Below, piece after piece: positions 5,575 to 11,668 of a stretch of 11,668 nt of DNA (position 1 is its first letter; every line of letters starts with the position of its first letter). The notes beneath the pieces were generated by a model. It saw nothing but the letters and a program-made list of their open reading frames with translations. It was not told the origin of the DNA and made no database searches. The stretch spans positions 1 to 11,668 of the forward strand of contig JAISUQ010000022.1 of assembly GCA_031272005.1 (NCBI GenBank), given 5' to 3'. Position numbers and translations under genes: made by a program. Source of the DNA: Coriobacteriales bacterium (GTDB lineage: Bacteria; Actinomycetota; Coriobacteriia; Coriobacteriales; UBA8131).

Positions 5575-6477
5575 ATGGCAGCAACAATCCGCCCGACACT
5601 TTTACTTCGAGCGCAGCTCAAGCCCGACGTTTACAGCGAGGCAGTGGTTGCCGAACTGAAGCGCTCCTACTCCTACATCGCGCCGATTTCGGTTGTGGCT
5701 GCGGATGCCGAGGATGCTGCGGGTGTCGAGGACACCGTGGATGCTGCTGCCGTTGCGGAAGTTGCGGATGCTGCGGGCACTGCGGAGAACAGCCTGAGGT
5801 TTCTGATCAAACTGCGTTCGCCCTATTGGCTGAGCAGTGATGAGGGGGCCGACGAGCTGTTTGCCACTGTCATGGAGAAGTGGTTGACGAATATGTTCAA
5901 CAAGGTCGGCAACACCCTGGTGGCCTACAATCGGGTGGCCCGGGAGCAGGGGCGAGCGGGACTGGATTTTGCCTGGTTGGAGTTGGAATTCGGGCCGCTG
6001 GTGGTGACTTTGCGTCTGGGCCAGGACTCGGCCATTCCCGCGCAGGCCCTGAGTCTGGTCAAGCAGGTGCGCGAGGCCTGCAACACGGGGGCCCTGAGCG
6101 GTTTTTTGGAGGGCACGGTGCGTCTGCCGTCGCGCACGTCCTTTGCCGGGCAGGCGGCGGCAGCCGTTGAGCAGGCTACCAGCGCTGCCGAGGCTGTTGC
6201 CGGCGCAGATGCTGCGGAGCAGGCGGAGGAGACGATTGTGGCCGCCGACGCAGCGGACGCAGCAGGCGCAGCAGACGCAGCAGACGTAGCGGACGTTGCA
6301 GGCACCAGGACTGTCAGCGAGCCGTCTGGCGAGCCGGAGGGCGAGGCTGGCAACAAAGAGCCTGCGCAGCCGGCAGCGCAGCCGGATTTTGAGCTAGACT
6401 ACCATGTCTGGGGTATTGAGACCGCCAATGGCGAAACCCGCGAATACGATTCGCTCTCAGGCGTCTTCCAGGATTGA
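5575..6477 (+). CDS. Hypothetical protein with two Ala/Asp-rich repeat insertions
   Basis: I do not recognise this 300-residue protein. It has no signal peptide, membrane segment or cysteine cluster; the one cysteine is near 169. Folded parts appear to be residues 1-40 plus 71-193 (for example SLRFLIKLRSPYWLSS and FAWLELEFGPLVVTLRLG) and a short C-terminal tail (about 271-300, FELDYHVWGIETANGE...). Between them lie two low-complexity Ala/Asp/Glu/Val stretches, 42-70 and 194-265. The second is built from a 9-bp tandem DNA repeat. The ATG at 5575 has a strong SD (GAGAGGAG). It is the first gene of the plus-strand side, divergent from the TorD operon, and is followed 136 nt later by the soluble Fe-S protein gene. 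That position hints at a role in the same redox system; the sequence itself does not reveal one. Confidence 0.82.
   Translation: MAATIRPTLLLRAQLKPDVYSEAVVAELKRSYSYIAPISVVAADAEDAAGVEDTVDAAAVAEVADAAGTAENSLRFLIKLRSPYWLSSDEGADELFATVMEKWLTNMFNKVGNTLVAYNRVAREQGRAGLDFAWLELEFGPLVVTLRLGQDSAIPAQALSLVKQVREACNTGALSGFLEGTVRLPSRTSFAGQAAAAVEQATSAAEAVAGADAAEQAEETIVAADAADAAGAADAADVADVAGTRTVSEPSGEPEGEAGNKEPAQPAAQPDFELDYHVWGIETANGETREYDSLSGVFQD
5698..5784 (+). repeat. Ala/Asp/Val-rich low-complexity coding segment 1
   Basis: The segment encodes residues 42-70 of the unknown protein. It contains GATGCTGCGGG twice (within AEDAAGV and ADAAGT) along with related GCGGAT units. It uses GAT, GCT and GCG codons, unlike the later repeat, and interrupts an otherwise ordinary-looking domain, so it is probably an exposed loop. 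Confidence 0.5.
6247..6300 (+). repeat. Six tandem copies of a 9-bp unit encoding Asp-Ala-Ala
   Basis: Six consecutive 9-bp units begin at 6247, 6256, 6265, 6274, 6283 and 6292. The consensus is GACGCAGCR. Units 3, 5 and 6 carry one or two substitutions. They encode D-A-A repeats, with G and V variants, near residues 225-242 of the unknown protein. Unit number divisible by three keeps the frame, so copy number could change without breaking the gene. Confidence 0.75.
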
Positions 6478-6510
6478 CAGCCGCCCGCCCGCGCCGATAC
6501 GGTATACGGT

Positions 6511-6608
6511 ATTGTCGTACAATCCTCCAGGCGCCCTCCGACAGGTGGACTTGCCGGGAGCGGAGCGGGTTGGACGAAATGTCGTCCGGACAATATGAGG
6601 TAAGGAGA
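6511..6608 (+). promoter_or_regulatory. Leader of the 6614 gene: candidate -10, two inverted repeats and SD
   Basis: This gap holds no gene. TACAAT at 6518-6523 is a good -10-like hexamer but has no convincing -35. ATTGT-CGT-ACAAT (6511-6523) is a small perfect inverted repeat. GGACGA (6572-6577) and TCGTCC (6582-6587) form a 6-bp inverted repeat with a 4-nt centre. AAGGAGA (6602-6608) is the SD, 5 nt before the ATG. Just upstream, TACGGTATACGGTA (6498-6511) contains a short direct repeat. Confidence 0.4.
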
Positions 6609-6613
6609 GACCA

Positions 6614-7798
6614 ATGCCAGCCCTGAAGAACATGCTCGGCCTGCTGGAGCAGCTGCAAAGCGAATACATCACCGTCCATCAGCATCGTTGCGTGGTGGTG
6701 CGCAATCGCAACGCCTCCTGCCGCCGCTGCGCCGATGCCTGTACATCCACGGCCATCGCCCTGGCCGATGGCGAGATCAGCATCAGCCCGGAGCGCTGCG
6801 TGGGCTGCGGCACCTGTGCCACGGTCTGTCCTACCGGCGCGCTGTCGGCCACCCATCCCAATGACGCTGAACTGCTGAAAGGCTGCCTGGCTGTTCTAAC
6901 AGCTGCCGATAATGATATGATTATAGCTTGTGAACAAGTATTGGCAGTTGACTCAGAAGCCTTTGACCCCGAGAAACTGGCCGCCGTGGTCTGCCTGGGG
7001 CGGGTGGACGAAAGCCTGCTGTGCGCCCTGGCCACAGCCGGTGCCACCAGCATCCACCTGGTCTGCGGTGACTGTGAGGCCTGCGAGCTCAAGGTCGGCC
7101 GCCAGACCGCCGAGCTGGTACAGCAGACCACCAACACCTTGCTGCAAGCCTGGGGCCAGGACCTGCGCATCGAGCTTACAGACACCCTGCCTGAGCAGGC
7201 CACAGCCGGCAGCGGCCCGGGCTACGACGCCTCCCGCCGGGCCTTCTTCGCCAACTTCGGCCGTCAGGCCCGCGAGGTCGCCGCCAGTGCCGCAACCAGT
7301 GCGCTGGAAGAGCAGCTGGGCGCAGAAAAGCCACCGGAGCCGAAGTTTCTCAAGGTGATGTCCGACGGCACCCTGCCGCATTTTGTCCCCGATCGGCGCG
7401 AACGCCTGCTGGACTATCTGACGGCCATGGGCCAGCCGAAGACTGAGACCATCGTCACCCGCCTCTGGGGCCATGTCCTGATTGACCTGCGCATCTGCAG
7501 CGCCTGTCAGATGTGTGCCACCTTCTGTCCCACGGCCGCCATCACCAAATTGATTGACGAGGACGGCTCGGTGACCCTGGAGCACTATCCCGGCGACTGC
7601 GTGAAATGTCGCTGCTGCGAGGACATCTGCCCCACCGACGCCCTGACCCTGGATGACGCGGTGGCTGCCCACGCCCTGCTCGACGGCACGGTCGAAAGCT
7701 ACGAGCTGCAGCTGCCGGAGGTCAAGGCCGGCTCGCCGCAGTCGATAGTCGGCGCGATGAAGAAACTGCTCAACGTCGATCAGATTTACGAGCGCTGA
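6614..7798 (+). CDS. Soluble four-cluster [4Fe-4S] protein with an MvhD/FlpD-like centre
   Basis: This 394-residue soluble protein has two ferredoxin modules separated by about 220 residues. The N-terminal module carries C26/C36/C39/C43 (its first spacing is a long x9) and C62/C65/C68/C72. The C-terminal module carries C295/C298/C301/C305 and C329/C332/C335/C339. The middle section has a CLGRVD segment (C127), then about 20 residues later VCGDCEAC (C151/C154/C157). That order resembles the CSGRVD...GCxxGDCHY half of MvhD/FlpD subunits, which receive electrons in hydrogenase-heterodisulfide reductase complexes. The resemblance is from memory and is inference. There is no export signal, so it should act in the cytoplasm, perhaps linking ferredoxin to a flavin or disulfide-reducing partner. 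A cluster of AT-rich codons lies at residues 99-115, where the N-terminal module ends. Confidence 0.87.
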   Translation: MPALKNMLGLLEQLQSEYITVHQHRCVVVRNRNASCRRCADACTSTAIALADGEISISPERCVGCGTCATVCPTGALSATHPNDAELLKGCLAVLTAADNDMIIACEQVLAVDSEAFDPEKLAAVVCLGRVDESLLCALATAGATSIHLVCGDCEACELKVGRQTAELVQQTTNTLLQAWGQDLRIELTDTLPEQATAGSGPGYDASRRAFFANFGRQAREVAASAATSALEEQLGAEKPPEPKFLKVMSDGTLPHFVPDRRERLLDYLTAMGQPKTETIVTRLWGHVLIDLRICSACQMCATFCPTAAITKLIDEDGSVTLEHYPGDCVKCRCCEDICPTDALTLDDAVAAHALLDGTVESYELQLPEVKAGSPQSIVGAMKKLLNVDQIYER

Positions 7799-7817
7799 TA
7801 ACTGGCGCCGAATAGCG

Positions 7818-7823
7818 TATACT
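7818..7823 (+). promoter_or_regulatory. Candidate -10 (TATACT) upstream of efp
   Basis: TATACT lies 43 nt before the efp start, in the 68-nt gap after the Fe-S gene. The -35 position (about 7795-7800, CTGATA) is poor. The same hexamer appears upstream of the carboxyltransferase gene at 8501-8506. Confidence 0.35.
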
Positions 7824-7866
7824 GGTAGACTGTTACCCACAGCACAGCCCCGAAAGGAAAGACCCC

Positions 7867-8427
7867 GTGGCCATCTCCACCGCAGACTTCAAGAACGGCA
7901 AAGCCATCATCATCGACGGCAAGCCCTACACCATCATCGAGTTCCAGCACGTCAAGCCGGGCAAGGGCGGCGCTTTTGTCCGCACCAAGGTGCGCGACAT
8001 CCGCAGCGGCCGGGTCAACGACCTGACGTTTCGGGCCGGGGAGAAATTCGACGAGATCCGCCTGGAGGAGAAGGACATGCAGTTCCTCTACTCCGACAGT
8101 GGCGAGTATAACTTCATGGATACCGAAAGCTACGAGCAGCTGGCCCTCGCCGCCGAGGTCGTGGGCGACGCCGCCAAGTGGCTGAAGGAAAACGACATAG
8201 CCAAACTGCAGTATGCCGGCGACGAACTGATTGGCGTGGAACCGCCGATGTTCGTGGAACTGGAGGTCACCGAGACGGAACCCGGATTCAAGGGTGATAC
8301 CGTCCAAGGCGGCACAAAGCCGGCCACACTGGAGACCGGCGCGACAATCCAGGTGCCGATGTTCGTGAACACCGGCGATGTGCTCAAGGTGGATACCCGC
8401 GACGGTCGCTACATCACCCGCGTCTGA
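7867..8427 (+). CDS. efp: Elongation factor P
   Basis: The 186-residue product matches the full length and three-barrel layout of EF-P: KOW-like domain I about 1-63, OB domain about 65-128, and C-terminal domain about 129-185 ending in DTRDGRYITRV. EF-P binds between the ribosomal P and E sites and relieves stalling at polyproline stretches. The domain I loop reads PGKGG with Lys33 at the tip, where many bacteria carry a modification. The start is GTG at 7867, giving the expected MAISTADFKNGK N-terminus, with AAAGGAAA (7853-7860) as SD. No modification enzyme (EpmA, EarP, YmfI) is in the window. efp sits directly upstream of an AccB-encoding gene and accC, a widespread bacterial gene order. 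Confidence 0.97.
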   Translation: MAISTADFKNGKAIIIDGKPYTIIEFQHVKPGKGGAFVRTKVRDIRSGRVNDLTFRAGEKFDEIRLEEKDMQFLYSDSGEYNFMDTESYEQLALAAEVVGDAAKWLKENDIAKLQYAGDELIGVEPPMFVELEVTETEPGFKGDTVQGGTKPATLETGATIQVPMFVNTGDVLKVDTRDGRYITRV

Positions 8428-8428
8428 G

Positions 8429-8459
8429 CAATCAACCGGCAGCAAATAACGGTTAATTG
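8429..8459. terminator. Imperfect 10-bp inverted repeat right after efp
   Basis: CAATCAACCG (8429-8438) and CGGTTAATTG (8450-8459) pair at 9 of 10 positions around an 11-nt loop, starting one base past the efp stop. It could form an mRNA 3' hairpin, though no T-run follows. The inner core AACC-N13-GGTT also recalls part of a BirA operator, discussed as a finding. Confidence 0.35.
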
Positions 8460-8462
8460 CCA

Positions 8463-8486
8463 TTGGCGGCCACAGTTCGCCGCCAA
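8463..8486. terminator. Perfect 8-bp GC-rich hairpin between efp and the carboxyltransferase gene
   Basis: TTGGCGGC (8463-8470) and GCCGCCAA (8479-8486) are exact reverse complements around an 8-nt loop. With the hairpin immediately before it, this could end efp transcription. No T-run follows, and it lies just upstream of the candidate -10, so an operator role is equally possible. Confidence 0.4.
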
Positions 8487-8500
8487 GCTGCCAAAACAGG

Positions 8501-8511
8501 TATACTTATAA
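8501..8511 (+). promoter_or_regulatory. Candidate -10 region of the carboxyltransferase-accB-accC operon
   Basis: TATACTTATAA contains two overlapping -10-like hexamers, TATACT (8501-8506) and TATAAC (8506-8511). No good -35 is present at the proper distance, so the promoter would need an activator or another sigma factor. It would give a leader of about 70 nt. Confidence 0.35.
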
Positions 8512-8532
8512 CTTCACGTTTTTCCGCCCGGT

Positions 8533-8553
8533 TGTCAGGCGCTCATCCTGACA
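8533..8553. promoter_or_regulatory. Leader inverted repeat TGTCAGG-N7-CCTGACA
   Basis: Perfect 7-bp arms at 8533-8539 and 8547-8553 are separated by 7 nt. The element lies downstream of the candidate -10 and ends 24 nt before the SD core (8578-8586). It could be an operator in the transcribed leader or an RNA hairpin. I cannot match it to a known regulator. Confidence 0.4.
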
Positions 8554-8589
8554 CCGCGACGCACTCTTGAAAAGAACAGAGGAGGTGCT

Positions 8590-10478
8590 ATGAAAACCCT
8601 TCATATCATGGATACGACCATCCGTGACGCCCACCAGTCGCTGTGGGCCACGCGGATGCAGCTCGGCGACATGCTTCCTATCCTGCCCAAAATGGACAAG
8701 GTGGGTTATTGGGCCATAGAGGCGTGGGGAGGGGCGACATTTGACACCTGTCTGCGCTTCTTGGACGAGAACCCCTGGGAACGCCTGCGGGCCATCAAGA
8801 AGCACTGCCCGAATACGCCGCTGTCGATGCTGGTCCGCGGCCAGAACCTGGTGGGTTATCACCATTACTCCGCCGAGATTGTCAATCGCTTCATCAAGGC
8901 CGCGCATCGCAACGGCATCGATGTCTTTCGGGTCTTCGATGCCTTAAACGACATCCGCAACGTCCGGGACTGCGCCGCCGCCATCAAGGAGAGCGGTGCG
9001 CACTTCGAGCCGGCATTGAGCTACACCATGAGCCCGGTGCACACCCTGGACAGCTACCTGGAGTATTCCCAGGCCCTCAAGGAGCTCGGTGCCGATTCCA
9101 TCTGCATCAAGGACATGGCCGGCATGCTCACCCCTTATCGCACTGAGCGCCTGGTCAAGGCGCTGAATGAGAACATCGGGCTGCCGGTGCATGTGCATTG
9201 CCACTATGTCGGCGGCATGGCGCCGGCCAACTACCTGAAGGCCGCCGAGGCCGGCGCGTCCATCGTTGACACCGCCTCCGCTCCGCTGGCTTTCGGCAAC
9301 TCCCAGCCAGCCGTGGAGATGGTGGTCGCCGCCCTCAAGGAGAGCGGTTACGACACCGGCCTGGATTTGGATTTGCTATTCGAAATAGCACAATATTGGG
9401 AAAGCGTCCGCGAGCGCGGCCACTACAAACGCGGCGTCTCCTCATTGATCCACATGCAGGTCTACAGCCACCAGGTACCCGGCGGCATGATGAGCAACCT
9501 GGTCAGTCAGCTGGAGGTCCAGAAGGCCTCCGACCGCCTGCCGGATGTCATGGAGGAGATTCCCAAGGTCCGTGCCGAGGTCGGCTATCCGCCGCTGGTC
9601 ACGCCGATGTCGCAGATTGTCGGTACCCAGGCGGTCTTCAACGTGCTCACCGGCAAGCGCTGGAGTGTGGTCTCCCGCGAGATGAAGGACTACATCGCCG
9701 GCTACTACGGCAAGGCTCCGGGGCCGCTGGACCGTGAGATCGTCAAGAAGGTCCTCGGCGACACCGAACCTTTGGATCCTGATACCCCGCCCTCCAGCCT
9801 GGTCACCACCAGCTATGACGACGTGGCGGCTGAGGCCGGCGAGCTGGCCAAGAGCGAAGAAGATGTGCTGATGTGGGCGCTATTCCCCAACGAGTCGCGG
9901 ACTTATCTCTCCAAGCACCGCACCGAGGAGCGCACCGAATTTCTGATGGCCGAGGAATCATCGGCGATTAAAGAGGAGCAGACCGTGGACATCAATCAAA
10001 TCAAGGAACTGATCAAAGCCGTGGAGGAAAGCGGCATCGGCGAGATCACCGTGGAGGAGGCCGGCTCCAAAATCACCGTGCGCTCACCGAAGGTGGCCGA
10101 AGCCGGCGCTACCGCTTCAACCTCCGTCGTCACCAGCCCAACCTCAACCCCAACCCCGGAGCAATCCGAGCCACCGAAGGTCGTTGCCCAGCAGTCTCAG
10201 CCTGCGGCGGACAGCGGCCCGCGACCAGGCACCTGGGTTCCGGTCGTCTCGCCGATGGTCGGCACCTTCTATGCCGCTCCGGCGCCAGACAAGCCGCCCT
10301 TCGTGGCCGTAGGCGATGAGGTCACCGCCGGCCAGACGCTGTGCATCATTGAGGCCATGAAGCTGATGAACGAGATCACTGCCGAGCAGATGGGCGTAAT
10401 CCGCGAGGTCTGCATCGAGAATGCCATGCCGGTGGAGTACGGCACCAAGCTCTTCTACCTCGAGCCGGTGCTGAACTG

Positions 10479-10479
<1 letters not shown>
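8590..10479 (+). CDS. Fusion: PycB/OadA-type carboxyltransferase + AccB-type biotin carboxyl carrier
   Basis: Residues 1 to about 455 form a DRE-TIM-type carboxyltransferase as in pyruvate carboxylase subunit B, oxaloacetate decarboxylase alpha and transcarboxylase 5S. Key features are MDTTIRDAHQS (metal ligand Asp8), IKDMAG with the carbamylated-Lys candidate Lys174, the H-x-H metal ligands His203/His205, and PGGMMSNL (297-304). Residues 466-629 look like a complete AccB: an N-terminal DINQIKELIKAVEESGIGEI segment, a Pro/Ser/Thr/Ala linker (about 501-550), and a biotinyl domain with an AccB-type thumb (YAAPAPDKPPF) and EAMKLM (biotin site Lys591). OadA-type tails normally have EAMKM and no thumb. 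The SD AGAGGAGGT precedes the ATG, and the stop overlaps the accC start by one base (TGATG). Whether it carboxylates pyruvate or decarboxylates oxaloacetate cannot be settled; no membrane OadB or OadG is seen. Confidence 0.92.
9970..9987 (+). promoter_or_regulatory. Internal SD and in-frame GTG at the start of the AccB part
   Basis: AAAGAGGAG (9970-9978) is followed after 6 nt by GTG (9985-9987), in frame with the fusion (codon 466). Starting there gives a 164-residue protein beginning M-DINQIKEL, close in length to ordinary AccB (E. coli about 156) and with the normal AccB N-terminus. It may be a working start giving free AccB as well as the fusion protein, or a leftover from an accB gene fused to its upstream neighbour. 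Confidence 0.55.

Positions 10480-11668
<1,189 letters not shown>

Noticed and set aside
6953..7840. Minus-strand open frame of about 295 codons
   Set aside because: It is antisense to the four-cluster Fe-S gene, whose cysteine motifs run through the same DNA on the plus strand.
9187..9231. Inactive carboxyltransferase because of the HYVGG change
   Set aside because: Asp8, Lys174 and the H-x-H metal ligands are all present, so loss of activity is not supported.
9940..9990. Fusion as an artefact of a sequencing frameshift
   Set aside because: The carboxyltransferase and AccB parts are in the same frame with no stop between and with sensible codon use, so no indel is needed to explain the join. 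A lost stop codon by base error cannot be excluded from one sequence.

Overview
The window is GC-rich and reads like an anaerobic actinobacterium, most likely class Coriobacteriia. This rests on the style of the TorD-type chaperone (a YPFESVYTSEKRLLMQ-like segment), on several cysteine-rich electron-transfer proteins, and on high-GC coding with strong Shine-Dalgarno (SD) sequences. The assignment is made from remembered family character, not from a search. No stretch over 300 bases lacks a gene. I see no tRNA, rRNA, CRISPR array or insertion sequence.

Layout. (1) 1-170: no gene. It holds two strong inverted repeats, one of them a perfect 18-bp stem. (2) 5364 down to 171, minus strand: a tightly packed five-gene operon. 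In order of transcription it encodes a protein with two winged-helix-like units, a TorD-family chaperone, a NapG-like protein with four [4Fe-4S] clusters, a NapH-like membrane ferredoxin, and a degenerate UvrD/AddB-like P-loop protein. Junctions are 1-nt overlap, 23-nt gap, 1-nt gap and 4-nt overlap, so co-translation is likely. No molybdopterin catalytic subunit is present. (3) 5365-5574: a divergent control region with three inverted repeats and a candidate operator over a TTGACA -35 box. (4) 5575-7798, plus strand: an unknown protein with Ala/Asp-rich repeats, then a soluble protein with four [4Fe-4S] motifs and a central segment resembling MvhD/FlpD. (5) 7867-11668, plus strand: efp, then a fused carboxyltransferase-AccB gene, then accC running off the edge.

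How the genes fit together. The minus operon and the divergent Fe-S genes look like the maturation and electron-transfer side of a redox system whose catalytic enzyme lies elsewhere; this is inference. The efp-accB-accC order is a common bacterial cluster. Here a pyruvate carboxylase subunit B/oxaloacetate decarboxylase alpha-type carboxyltransferase is joined in frame to the front of AccB. An SD-like sequence and a GTG codon sit exactly where AccB would normally start. One gene may therefore serve both pyruvate/oxaloacetate carboxyl transfer and acetyl-CoA carboxylase, with AccC as the shared biotin carboxylase. This fusion and the helicase-like protein tied to the NapGH/TorD operon are the two most interesting things in the window.
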